NCBI GenBank assembly: GCA_947462335.1
Contig: OX381707.1
Span: 67,598,816 to 67,662,815, forward strand
Direction: 5' to 3'
From: Harmothoe impar
Taxonomy: Eukaryota; Annelida; Polychaeta; Phyllodocida; Polynoidae
DNA length: 64,000 bases
The position numbers were made by a program, and so were the translations under genes. Position 1 is the stretch's first letter. The number at the start of each line of letters is the position of its first letter. The notes beneath the pieces were generated by a model that worked only from the letters and a program-made list of their open reading frames with translations, made no database searches and was not told where the DNA came from. Positions 47,101 through 58,614 of this stretch are shown here, in pieces.

Positions 47101-47364
47101 GTGACCAATGGACCCTATGACAGATCAAATTCACAGGGGGAACCTAACCCTAACCCCAACCCTAACCCGCCTAACCCTAATCCTAAGAAAAAAGTAGCTG
47201 TCACAGTAAATGATCGCGCGGAAACACTACAACTACGGTGATTTCCCTATGACAGAAGCTTGGTGATGGTCATCCCGTGTTGTACTAAATTGTGTCGCAC
47301 TAGCCTTCCAAAATAGGGGTGATCTTCCTGTGACAGAAAACTTGTCATAGGGGCCATTGATCAC
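47101..47364. mobile_element. MITE enclosing telomere-like repeats
   Basis: Ends GTGACCAATGGACCCTATGACA and (inverted) TGTCATAGGGGCCATTGATCAC match at about 20 of 22 positions. Inside, 47142-47186 holds CCTAACCCTAACCCC-type repeats. No target duplication is clear. Confidence 0.55.
47142..47186. repeat. Interstitial telomere-like CCCTAA repeats
   Basis: About seven imperfect units of CCCTAA, the complement of the animal telomere unit TTAGGG. It is too short to be a functional telomere. Confidence 0.7.
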
Positions 47365-47937
47365 TCATAATATGACTGAGTCCAATATTGGCAATGTTGT
47401 CTATATTTGCAAATCACAACACAATTGTGTCTCGATCAGACTCAGTCAATGACAATGTATGTGCAGTACCCTGGGAGTGACCCTCTCGTTGGGTCAGGGA
47501 ATATCTATACTAACTTTTATGCTAATAAAATGATGTATCAGGGTACCGGGTGTTTAGTTATACAAGATCTGAGACTGAGTTTGACCCTGGGCCTGGCCTG
47601 GCCAAGCCAGGGCTGACCAGAGGCAGAGCAGAGAGAGTTTATCTTCTGCATTAACTTTAATGTGGGGTTCCTCACATGACTTGACATGCTGTCATCAAAG
47701 AGCAACTTTTCAGGAATACATTGCAATTACAAAATGAGTCTACAAGAAATGCAAAAGGTTAATTTCTTACCCTTTCCCTGTCCGCCAAACGTCAGTTGAC
47801 TGTAAACAACAACACACGTTTGCTCGCTTCGCTGGTTCTAGAAACTGACGCGGTGAGCACGAAGCGTCGCTCGCCGCGCACCTGCTTCAGCAAAACTCAC
47901 CCACAATTCCCTAGCCCGGATGCCATTTCCACATCTA

Positions 47938-47968
47938 CTTCCTCTTTTGTACGGCCATATTGGACGAG
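47938..47968 (+). promoter_or_regulatory. RPL26 TOP-type 5' UTR exon
   Basis: CTTCCTCTTTT starts a short exon that ends at a GTATGT donor (47969). Ribosomal-protein mRNAs begin with a C followed by a pyrimidine tract (TOP), which links their translation to mTOR signalling. The next acceptor (CAG at 48827-48829) is 7 bp before the RPL26 start codon, so this exon would be wholly untranslated. The transcription start is inferred, not shown. Confidence 0.6.
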
Positions 47969-48836
47969 GTATGTTAGATTATTTGCCCTATGGATAAAAA
48001 TCTGTCTAAATCTCTTAATATACAAGGCATCCCTCAATATTAAGACCATATATCGAAATAAGACATATATACCTGATCATCTAGCTTTGTTTGTGCATGT
48101 ATTCATCTTTAATAATACAATAAATGTCTTTTAAAATCGGCATGTGTATATTGACATCCCACAAAATGACAGCTGGCCGGTCGGCTGAAACCACTCTCTA
48201 GTACGGTGTTATATTGTGCAAGCACGTTTAGATCGCAAATATACATGGATGTGTATTGCGGCCGTAGTTGGCAATTAAAAGGATACACTGTCGGGAGTAT
48301 TTTCAAGGAAGTTAAACATTTGTAAACCTCACCACGGGCACGGAATCGACAGCCTCAAAAGTGTAAACACACACTCGCTCACTGGATCCCCACTGCCTCA
48401 TTTGAGCCTGTGACACCTGTGTCAGAGAGGGACACACTTCATTTATTAGTCAAGGCAACCACATTTGATATCGTTACTTACATATATTGTCACTTCGAGG
48501 TCATATCTGCCAAGAACACGAAACAATGTGCTGTTTCTCCTGAGTTAGGGGACAGGCCAATAGAAAACAAGTGGCAGTCCCGGTGGCATGTGTGGATGAG
48601 CGAAAATAGGGGAATACACTAAACTTGACCAAGCAGTTGAGCTTCCAATCCAAGACTTGTCAGTCTTTTGCCCTGTATTGCAGGTTGTCATTTATTTTCT
48701 TATTACCACCACACATTGCAAAAGTTCCTCCATTCATGCATTGGTCACATTTTGGTGCAGGGCATTGTCGTGATCCTATGTCATGTTTTTATTATGACAC
48801 GTTACTTATCGACTATTTTCTATCCACAGATCAATC

Positions 48837-51800
48837 ATGAAGTTCAACAAGATGGTAACCTCCTCAAGGAGGAAGAACCGCAAGAGGCATTTCAATGCCC
48901 CCTCCCACATCAGGAGGAAGATCATGGGCTCCCCTCTGTCCAAGGATCTTCGCCTCAAGCATAACGTGCGCAGCGTACCCATCCGTAAAGACGATGAGGT
49001 TCAGGTGAGTACACCCCTTTTGCCTTTCTATCACATTGGTTTTCACCACATTTTAAACTCTGAAAATGTGCACTGCACCTACTGCACGGGGAAAATAACA
49101 AAAAATTCACAATTGTTGTGGGGAAAGCGATTTTGGCAACCACAGGGAAAGACTCCCCACGTTTTGAAAACTGATAACTACCAATGTTGAAGAAATACTT
49201 GCCCTCTTGTCTTGTGTAGTCAGGTGACTGTATGTTTAGAGAGGAGTCTGTCACTATTTCTGGGCAGATGACCCAATAATATTGAATAACAAGCAGCAAA
49301 GGGGAAATCTGCAGTGACTCAAAAGCAAAACACAAGTTACCTAACATTGAAATGTGTGGGTAAGCCGACAGGATCAGTGTTAAACAGAGATGCCACTTTT
49401 CCTACGTTTGGCTGGAATTTCTATATTGAATTATTCTCATTTCTTTAGAAAATCGAGCAAAATTGTATGATCTCCTACTTTTTGTCGACAACTGAGTGGC
49501 ATTCCTGGTTATAAATATAGTCTAAACCGGAGAATTTAGCAAGGCCGCCAGAGAGAAAGTTAATTGATTAAACTCTAGGGGGTTATTAGCACATGTAACT
49601 CTAAGTGTCCTGTGGGCAAATTTAGCACCTCCAGTCTGATCTGTATACCATAAAAATACCTCACCAGGATTGCCACTGTCAGGGAAAATGTCAGGGAAAA
49701 TATTTTTTGTTCCAGGTCAGGGAAATGTCAGGGAATTTCAGATTTTTTTGCGAAATGTCAGGGAAAATGATATTTTCTGAAAATGTCAGGGAAAATAATA
49801 TTTTTTCAGGGAAAATCATTGAAATGCCAAAAAAAGTCACCTGTTTTCTTTCAAAAAGTCTGTATTTGATCATGATTCTAAGGGAGAAAAAAAGTAAATC
49901 CTCAAGAAGGAGGGGACAAAAATTTTGCGCGCACGCGATACACAAAAAACCCTGCTGTTAGATAATGACCACTCGCTAAGTAGGAGATAACTTTATAAGG
50001 AGGGCATTTAAAAACATGGGTTTTATGTCGCGATTGTCAGGGAAATTTGATATAACGTCATGGAAATGTCAGGGAAAAGTCAGGGAATTTAAAACTACCT
50101 TGTCTGTGGCAACCCTGAATACTGTGATGGGGAGAAGAGGATGAGCTGCTCCTTAATGACAGTTTCAGTTGGATGGTTTAAATGTGTGAGGTGATTGTAT
50201 CTTATTTTAATAAGATAGCATCCACAATTAAAGATTACGATCAGTCTGCGGCAGAGTAGTCTCTGTGCACCTCAAATCTCCAATGTAGCCTTCACTCTCC
50301 AGCAGAGGTTTGATCCTGGCTAGAAAGGAGTGGCGGCCATTATCCACCGGTGGATATTGGAGAGTGAGGGAGAGCTGAAGCCTACAGAGATACAATTCAG
50401 ACCCACGGGTGGAGACATCTATCATCAATATCTCGCAATAGATTGAATTACGACCTCCCATGAGTTTTTTTATGCCAAATTCTCCGGTCTTGACTAAAGA
50501 CTCTTTAACTAAGACTGAAGAACCAGCCTGTAGTGCTGTTGAAAACGGTGTCATGCAAAGCACATGCATGAATCTGGATCTGGATTTAATGGAAATAATA
50601 TTAACAAATCTGCTGGAATGTACCATTTGCTTTCTTATCCGGGATTTTAGAAATGTTCTCAGGGGCAAGCCCCCATTCCTGAACGCCACAAGAATGTTAT
50701 AAATGACTTCATTTCATGAACAGTTTAGGTTTTTGTCATGGAATTTCAATCTGAAACTTCTGTGGGAACAAGGTCCTGTACTCGGTTCGTATATAGGGTG
50801 GGCGGGGGTTTGATAAATCATGCATTGGCTGTTATGATAGAAATTTCATTTTGTAAAAACTTGCAATCTCCTGTTTTCGGTTGGAGGTTAAAACCATCAA
50901 AAGTTGGATTCAACTATTACCTAAGCCCACATTGCACCAATTCCAGCACTGAGCCAGTAACAGGGTTCCCACATGTCATGGAATGTCATGGAATTTGAAA
51001 GCTGTCTGGAAAGTCATGGAATTTTTCAAAAATTTGCCATGTGTCATGGAATGTCATGGAAAATGAAAATAATGGAATTAATACCACAAATTATCCTAGA
51101 AATCTCCCATTTGCTTTCTTGATTTTAGTAATTTTCTCGGGGGCCAAGCCCCCGACCCCCACAAAATGTTATAAATGTCATGGGAAAATGGGATTTATGT
51201 CATGGAATTTCAATCTGAAATTTTTGTGGGAACCCTGAGAAATGAAATGTTTTCAAGTTGGTAAACATGACCATTTGTGTTGCAGGTTGTCCGCGGACAT
51301 TACAAAGGCCAGCAGGTCGGCAAGGTCGTGCAGGTCTACCGTAAGAAGTTCGTCATCCACATCGAGCGCATCCAGCGTGAGAAGGCCAACGGTGCCTCCG
51401 TACATGTCGGCATCCACCCATCCAAGGTATGGACGCGTTAACTACTGGACTCGTGTTAGCTCTTGTTATTGCTAATTGGAATTTAGTACTGCTACCTTAT
51501 TTAAAGCGAGAAATTACTTTGCAGCGTGGTACTGCAGACTTTATTGATTGTTAGCATAACACTGACACATTGATGTAAGAACAAGTACATTACAGGAAAT
51601 GCATAAAAGGAAAATAAAGGTATAGTAAAAAAGGAAGAATTTCTTAAACTTTGTGTAGTTAGACAGGAATGTTGAAGCTACGTTAGACCCCTATTTCCTG
51701 GCTGATACTTGACCAGAGGTCTCTTAATAATCAAGATAATTGAAGCCGATTAATAGGTTTGCTGATTCTGTGCTAATGGTGTGCCATCTTGCTTGCAGGT

Positions 51801-51921
51801 TGTTATCGTCAAGTTAAAGATGGATAAGGACAGGAAGCGCATCTTGGACCGCAAAGCCAAGTCCAGACAGGCCACCGACAAGGGCAAGCACACAGAGGAG
51901 TCTGTTATGGAGACGAGTTAA
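48837..51921 (+). CDS. RPL26: RPL26, ribosomal protein uL24
   Basis: Coding exons 48837-49004, 51286-51426 and 51799-51921 give 143 residues; human RPL26 has 145. All junctions are phase 0, GT-AG. The start [18 protein letters not shown], the KOW segment ([20 protein letters not shown]) and the end [15 protein letters not shown] are nearly identical to the human protein. The C-terminal tail is divergent, as usual. uL24 binds 23S-like rRNA near the exit tunnel of the large subunit. Intron 2 (2.3 kb) carries two TIR elements made of GTCAGGGAAA and GTCATGGAATTT repeats. I looked for box C/D snoRNAs in the introns and saw none I would support. Confidence 0.96.
49665..50117. mobile_element. TIR element with GTCAGGGAAA repeats, RPL26 intron 2
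   Basis: Ends CAGGATTGCCAC and GTGGCAACCCTG are inverted. The body repeats ATGTCAGGGAAA many times, with a decayed Harbinger-like end at about 49955-49980 inside. It resembles the element at 50961-51237. Confidence 0.55.
50961..51237. mobile_element. TIR element with GTCATGGAATTT repeats, RPL26 intron 2
   Basis: Ends CAGGGTTCCCAC and GTGGGAACCCTG are perfect inverted repeats. The body is built of GTCATGGAATTT and relatives. A partial copy sits just upstream at 50735-50780. The target duplication is not clear. It ends 48 bp before the exon 3 acceptor. Confidence 0.65.
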
Positions 51922-54479
51922 ACACACAATTACCATCAAAGACAATTACCATCATGACTGTACAACATCTCGTCAAAGGCCGATACCATTTATGTACATT
52001 AAACGCGCGGTTATAAGAGGAGAAAACGTTTTGTGTTTTACTTTAATGGTGCAAGACGGCTCATGTTTTTTTTTGAGAAATAAGAAACGGTTATTAACAT
52101 AGAAAGGGGTCATGGACATAATAATCAGGGTTCAATGGTATGTCAGGAAATTGGATATGTATAACAAAATCATGTTAATATTCGCCCTCTAATGGTTGCC
52201 TTTTCACACCCTACCTCAGCCCATTCCGGGATTGCGAGAGTTGGAACGTGAACTTCAACCTTAAGAGGGCCTATAGCTCATGTGACTATCTTGCATCATG
52301 ACGCCCACGCTCTGCTAAAATTATTTCGATTTCATTGATGTGATCTACTAAATCTGTAAATTTTGATAAATTATAGAAACTAAAATCACAACGACCACCA
52401 TAGTGGCCTGTAAAAGTGCCAGGGCTGACGTATTTCCCCGTTTTTAAGCCTGGGCTTATATTGATTTCAAATGGGAAATTGACCCGGCTTATAAACGGGG
52501 CAGGCTTATATTCTTTCGATCTTCTCTGATTTTTAAATTCAAAGAGGCAGTCTGAGTAAAACTTCTCTCTATATATATTGACTCAGGGAGCTGTGCTCCC
52601 AGAGTCTTATGCAACGCCTTGCAGGATGCTTTTGGTAAAAAAAAGAAAAGAATTTTCATACTTTTTTTTTCGGTAGAAATATTTCACACTTCGGGTGAAA
52701 GTTGAAGTGTTGTCCATTCCAATGACGCAAATACCATTCATTTCTGTCCACTATTTACCCCCTAAAAAATTGGCTGAAGTACACCTTGCCAAAAAACGAT
52801 ATTTTTTTAGGGTCTGTAGACAAACATGAATGTACTAGCGTGGACGCTTGGTCCATGCTGCGATTTAGTGCTAAACCAATGGGAGTGTCTTTTTTTTTTC
52901 GCCAAGACACTTTTTGTCAGACCAGTTTGCCATCTGAGGACAAAATTGACACTGGTGTGGAGTAGGAGTTTTGGGGTGTGGTTGGGGTTGATGTCGGGGG
53001 TGGGGTTGGGGTCAGGGGTGCACTCAGACAGCACACTACAGACACCTACCCTGAGTCTTTTGTGATTAGGGTCACACGCTATATTTTAATCTTTACACTT
53101 TTACACTTTTCTGGATATTTTTTTATTATATAATGACAGGTTTAAACTTTTTCTTTCTCTATGGTGGGGCCAGTTAGTGTCATGATGTTTACCTGGTTTA
53201 TGTGTCACTCATCGTCATGTGACAGACAACCCAATTAGGAATTTTAATAAATGTTTAATTTTATTGTTCCAAAAGCAGACAGCTCAGGGAAAACAGGAAA
53301 TATGAAAATGAAATTTGTGTGGGTACCTAAAGCTAGCGGTATCGCTCTATTGGAGTCCGGCTTAAAGTGTGTAAATGGTAATGAAACGCTTCCAAAACAA
53401 GATGCAAGATTATATTTTATTCTTCAGTCAGCAGGTCTATACTCTAAACTTTCCCTTCTAATCTTTGAACAGGATTTATACCCAGTCGCCGGTCATCCCT
53501 TTTCACTTAGAAAGAGGTTTTCATTGGTCATGAGGGCCCTTGCCTTTCCAGTTGCCTCTGTAAAATAATAAAGAAAATTGATGAGTAACTGCTCAACACA
53601 AACTTATATACACTATGCCAGGATCAGTCATATTTAGGAACCACCTCTTGAAGATTTAACACAAAAAAGGGCCAAGAACTATTTAATCAGGGGTGTGAAA
53701 TCTCCGCAGATATGCGGAATTCCGCATTTTCTGTCCCCCAGAGGATCATTCCTGTGATTCATCTAAATCTGCTGAGAAAATAATAAGTCATTTATAAGGG
53801 GGGTGGGGGTATGGACTCTGATACTTTTGTGCCCTCTGAATTTTCACAGATTCTCTAAGTTTCTGTATCTAAACCTAAAGTTTGAATGTACCTGGGAATA
53901 AAAGATAGGTTTTAGGTGATTAAACAACCTTAATTGCAAAACCTATTGAATGAAAAGCATTAATTGCAATGCTGCCTGGAGACGCATGATGGTCTTCAGA
54001 TGATACTGTTTTCCGTATTTCACACCCCTGTTTAATGGTCATGCAATTATATAGTGAACAAACGGGAGAGAACTTGTTCCCGCCTTAACATTGGTACAGA
54101 TGTCCTCGTGAGAGCTTGGATCTTGTCCATGGAATGGCACTTGCTCCCGATAAATTATGGTCTATTTGAGTCAGGTACCTGGTCAAATCTCACAAGAAAT
54201 GTGGTAGAACTGTCTGTACGAAGAAACCAGAAATATCGCTATATAGCGCTCTAACTGGTGTGAACCTATTCCCGCAACCACTGTGTGTCCGCAGGCAATC
54301 AGTTCCTGTTCCGGTTCTGCTCTGACCACTTAGCTTGTTCCTTCCATCTATGTATGTAGATGTTTGTGACTGTCACATCTCACGAGATTCTAAGCTCAGA
54401 ACTAACATGGCTGCCCATACAGAGAAAACCCAAATATCGCTATATAGATACAATGTATAGCGATTATTGCTGTAGATAA
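51922..54479. other. No gene seen between RPL26 and the CAP gene
   Basis: An ATTAAA at about 51997 may be the RPL26 polyadenylation signal. A small inverted repeat (CCCCGTTTTTAAGCC / GGCTTATAAACGGGG, 52437-52500) resembles the TA-flanked MITE family. A plus-strand open frame at 53251-53568 (105 codons) has no recognisable motif. The last exon of the CAP gene should lie here if present, but I could not identify it. Confidence 0.45.
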
Positions 54480-54654
54480 GGGAGCGATCAGTTTTTTTAA
54501 CAACGGGAGGGGGGGTTGCGCGAAATGTCTTAAACCCCCCTTTACGGGTCCAAAATCGGTGCGCGCGCAGGCCTGTGGGCTTTTTGGCACCCCCCGATCA
54601 AGGGGTCTAAATTGTTTTGTCCCCTCCCCCCTTGATAAAAAAAAGATCACTCCC
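54480..54654. mobile_element. Harbinger-type MITE, copy 3, next to a CAP splice donor
   Basis: TAA flanks at 54477-54479 and 54655-54657. Ends GGGAGCGATCAGTTTTTTTA and AAAAAAGATCACTCCC. It ends 14 bp inside the intron that follows exon 5 of the CAP gene. Confidence 0.7.
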
Positions 54655-54668
54655 TAATGGGTACTCAC

Positions 54669-57025
54669 GGTGGGTGGTAGTCACACACAACAAGACGCTC
54701 CTTGCCACAGTTCCTGGCGGCACATCCCACCTTGGTGCTCCCACGCCATGCGACCTGGGTGTAATGGCCACACACCTTACCCGGGGTACACTTCTTAGCC
54801 CCCAGGTTATAGTCCTTCTTCTCATCATACCACATCTGCACCACATGGGCAGGGTCCATGTTCCCAGTCTGAGTGTTTGAGGACCAATCCCAAGCCAGGT
54901 TCTGACCCAGTTGGGTGCTGCCACACCTGAGGTTATATTAATACAAGGTTTTAATGAGACATGAAGCAACTTTCAACTCATCAAGATAATTATCAGTAGA
55001 AAAATAATCACAATTCTAATCTCACATATGTAGCTGTATTTTAGCATGTATAGTACAGCATAGGGCAGGTTATGAACTCCCTTTGGATCTGATAATACAT
55101 GTAATAAATAGGGAAGGTCTTAACGATTATTCTCCTATACATATTAATAAATGATCATTAGACATGTTTATAGAGAGCCAATATAAAAAACGAAAAACTG
55201 CTGACTCACTTTAGTAGTTTGTGCTGCATCTTGCAGGTGGACTGTTCATCAGCCAGTTTCTGAGCCTGGGCAGCTACTGAGTCATCCCAGACCTGATAGA
55301 GAAGAGGGGACGAATATAACAACCAGCTCTGAATGGGATTTAATATCATGATACAGCTCCATATGGCCCCTTTATGCGGAGATTGAAGCCAACCTTACAT
55401 CATCAAGCATATTAATCAAGTATATATGGTTCCGACTGTTGGAGATCCACTCACTCTTTAAAGGCAAACCGCTTGCTGTACCTGCAGTAACAGGCAGAGC
55501 TGAGTAAGGAATGGCAATCTGGGCTTAAATAGAGCTGTTGGGGGTTTAAGTATCTCCTTTATCTTACATAGGTGCTGGGGAAATGCTTATCCCTAGAACT
55601 AAAACGCACAACTTAGGGAGTGGTCATTTATTAACAACAGGGGGGGGGGTCGGTGGATTTTCGCGCGTGCGGGTCAAAATCTTTTTGGTCCCCCCCACGG
55701 GAGGGGTCGAAATTTTTTTGGTCCCCCCCTCAGGCAAGTTGAAATTGAGCGCGGCCGACCCCTTTGAGCTATAGTAACGCGCGGGCTTTTCCACTAAAAA
55801 GGGGTACAATTTTTTTGGTCCCCCCCTCAAGAGGGGTTCAAATTTTTTTGGTCCACCCCCTTCAAGGGGTCCAAATTTTTTTGGTCCCCCCCCAAATCCA
55901 CCAACCCCCCCCCCTGTTGTTAAAAAATGACCACTCCCTTACCATGTCAGGGAGGCTGGCACCCTCCTTCTTCCTCAACGAGTTGTGTGCCGCTACATAT
56001 GCCTTCTTCTCCCCTGCAGACAGCTTGGACGTGCCGGAGTTGGACGGACAGGCCCCTGCACCCCTCTTATCAAACATGGTGAACAGGTCCTCCAATTCAT
56101 CTGGTATCAAACACATGTTAAAGACGAGAATATTATGGGGGTAGACCCCTAAAATCGACATGGCGACATGGCTGTTTCTTAAAATCGACAGGCGACATGG
56201 GCATTTCTTAAAATCGACAGGAGAAATAAAAAGATAGTGACAAAGGACATGGGCATTTCTTAAAATCGACAGGCGACATGGGCATTTCTTATCGACAGGA
56301 GGAATAGAAAGATAGTGACAAGGGACATTGGCATTTCTTAAAATCGACAGGCGACATGGGGACCCCCCATCTATACCCCCAATATTTACCGTGAATAAAA
56401 ACAGTATGGATCCTCCAAGAACTGCTGAAATGATATTGCTATATGATATAGATATCTTATCCTAAGGGGGTTAAAAACACATGTGTATAGTAAAAGTTAT
56501 CACAATTTTAGATATCAGAATTTTACAGAAAATAGAATAATGGGCTATGTGCGGATTTAACAGGCATGTTACTCCAATAAGAAGACATAGAACAACAGCG
56601 CGTGATCGGAACAGGACAGCATTCAATATCAGACATATATAATTACCTAGGTCCATTGGTAGGGGAATTGATCTCATAATGTAGTGGTCGCCTGGCCTGG
56701 AAGACGACAGACATTGGTGTGAAATAAATGAACTAAATAATCTAATAATATAGTGCATAATATGCGATTATTTAGGAGCATCAACGGAGAGTGATAAATG
56801 TACAGTGTCTGAGATACAATTTTATATAGTTAATAGGATAATAACATTTGTTTAACATGAATGCATGAACATGCCAGGTCAAATTCGATATCACTTATAT
56901 CTACAATATCGTAGTGTTGAACGGATTGCATATGAATATACAAATATGAAAACAAGAACATGTAATCTTGCTTACCTGGCCAGAGCAATGCTTGCAAAAG
57001 CAAGGAGTAATATATGACAAATCAT
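54669..57025 (-). CDS. Secreted CAP-superfamily (CRISP/SCP-like) protein, 3' end not found
   Basis: Five coding exons, minus-strand order: 57025-56976, 56696-56647, 56100-55943, 55292-55210, 54926-54669; phases agree and give 199 complete codons. The first exon encodes a signal peptide MICHILLLAFASIALA. The CAP domain starts at AAHNSLRKKEGASLPDM and continues with WDDSVAAQAQKLADEQSTC. It contains the signature GHYTQVAW and ends at VCDYHPP, where the family normally continues with Gly-Asn in the next exon. The CAP-tetrad His and Glu/His positions appear present in HN, MWYDE and GHYTQ. The frame after DYHPP has no stop, so at least one exon is missing from my model. CAP proteins are extracellular with varied roles (lipid binding, defence, reproduction), so I cannot say which. 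The first intron donors are ordinary; that of exon 3 is discussed under findings. Confidence 0.85.
55616..55938. mobile_element. Harbinger-type MITE, copy 4, inside a CAP splice donor
   Basis: TTA flanks at 55613-55615 and 55939-55941. Ends GGGAGTGGTCATTTATTAAC and TTAAAAAATGACCACTCCC. The interior repeats AAATTTTTTTGGTCC blocks. On the gene strand the right flank TAA forms intron bases +2 to +4 of the donor following CAP exon 3. Confidence 0.85.
56135..56380. mobile_element. Element with CGACAGGCGACATGGG repeats, CAP intron 2
   Basis: AATATT occurs on both sides (56129-56134, 56381-56386), with inverted GGGGGTA/TACCCCC edges. The body repeats GGGCATTTCTTAAAATCGAC with GGCGACAT, spaced about 30-75 bp. 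Confidence 0.5.
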
Positions 57026-57956
57026 GGTGTCCTTTTGAAAATAGCTATGCTGTGAGAAGACTTGGTTCCCTCTAGTCCTGCTTGCTGGTTTTGGAGGACC
57101 ACACAGGTTGTAGGGGTCAGTCTCTGGGGTGTGGTGCTGATCCATGGGTGGGACCTGCCTTTTATGTAGGGTGCCCTGAGGGTCAGACACCCCCATCGGG
57201 AGATCCATTTTGGAGTCTAATTACTTAGATGTCACAGCGCATTAATTGCTACTGTGGGCAGCCAAATTCCAACTGTACGCGAATAGTTAGGATGGGTGAA
57301 AATATCATGAATTAGATGGCTTACGATGCATATTTTGTCACAATCATGAAAAATATCAATATTTCTCTAAAATGGATATGAATATGTGCTTATACGCAAT
57401 TCTGATATCTCAATGTTAACATTATCTACCGGTATGTACAACGAAATGAAGAATTCATGAATTTGAATAGACTAAAATGTTTTTTTGGTGTTGGTGTTGT
57501 TAACTAATTGTCAATACTGGTATAGGGGCCAATGGACTCTCACTCAATTACATACATTTGGCGCTAACAGAATTACCTTACACTCCATGTTATAATCGCA
57601 CCGTTTTATAGAACGACCCTCGGTTCACACATGAAACTCAGGACCACGATATAACCATTGATTATGATATTTCAGGTATACATGTATTACAAAATGGTTT
57701 ATTAGTTTATTAGTTGCATTGATTGGAGGCCTTAGGTGAATCTGTGGATCTGATGTGAACACTCCCGTCAGTCACATGTATGTAATTGCCAGGTGATGCT
57801 TAAAATAGTAATTTCTATAGATAAAACCTGAAGTATTTTCTACAACAGTGATGGTGATCGAATTAAGGAGTTGAAATCAAAGTAGAAATACCGCACCTAT
57901 ACCTTTCCTGAGGCAACTGTTCCTTTACACCCACACTAAATGGTATACTATATATA

Positions 57957-58612
57957 CCGTAAAACCTCGCGTAGAAGCCGCGGTTAGTACGCGAGTCAGA
58001 TCGCCAATGCGGCTTATAGAATCGGCCCAAAGTCGGGGTGCGGCTTATACGCGAGTTTTTCTAAATTGTGATTTCCAAAATGACCATAAAGTCACCTTAA
58101 CACAGCTCAATGAATCAGAGACAAGGAGTGGTGGGGGGGGGGGGGGGGGGTGTTGTGTAAGCACTTGACAAAGGTAAGTGAGCAGTGTCAATGCCTCATA
58201 TTCGCACCTCGGCCCTAAGATAATGCAACACACTCGCACCTCAGCCCTAAGACAATGCAACACACTCGCACCTCAGCCCTAAGACAATGCTAGGCTAAAC
58301 CATGCAGCATGAATGTAACCATGGGGGGGGGGGGGGTGAAAGCTTTCCTGCCTCAGCATTGGGGTAAAGCTGACAAAACGTGACACTGTGGGGGACACAT
58401 GGAGGCCCTACAGGCCACCAGGAGGCCTCACGGGCCACCAGGAGGACCCTGGTACTAAGAATGGATAATATCCTCAGACCATAGTTAGGGGTGCGGCTAG
58501 TACGCGAGTTTTTCTCAGGTGTCATTCAGAGAGCCTCTGCGGCTTATAGGATCGGGGCAAAGTCGGGGTGCGGCTTATACGCGAGTTAGGCTTATACGCG
58601 AGGTTTTACGGT
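57957..58612. mobile_element. TA-flanked mariner-like MITE with internal tandem repeat
   Basis: Ends CCGTAAAACCTCGCGTA and TACGCGAGGTTTTACGG, flanked by TA (57955-57956, 58613-58614). Subterminal GCGGCTTATACGCGAG motifs face inward on both sides. At about 58200-58290 a 32-bp unit (CTCGCACCTCAGCCCTAAGA core) is repeated three times. Long G-runs are present. Confidence 0.75.
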
Positions 58613-58614
58613 AG

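Noticed and set aside
47142..47186. A chromosome end
   Set aside because: Only about 45 bp of imperfect repeats inside a mobile element with genes on both sides.
49005..51798. snoRNA genes in RPL26 introns
   Set aside because: Ribosomal-protein introns often host them, but I saw no paired C and D boxes or H/ACA layout I could support.
53251..53568. 105-codon plus-strand frame between RPL26 and the CAP gene
   Set aside because: No motif, no neighbouring exons, no codon pattern that stands out; left uncalled.
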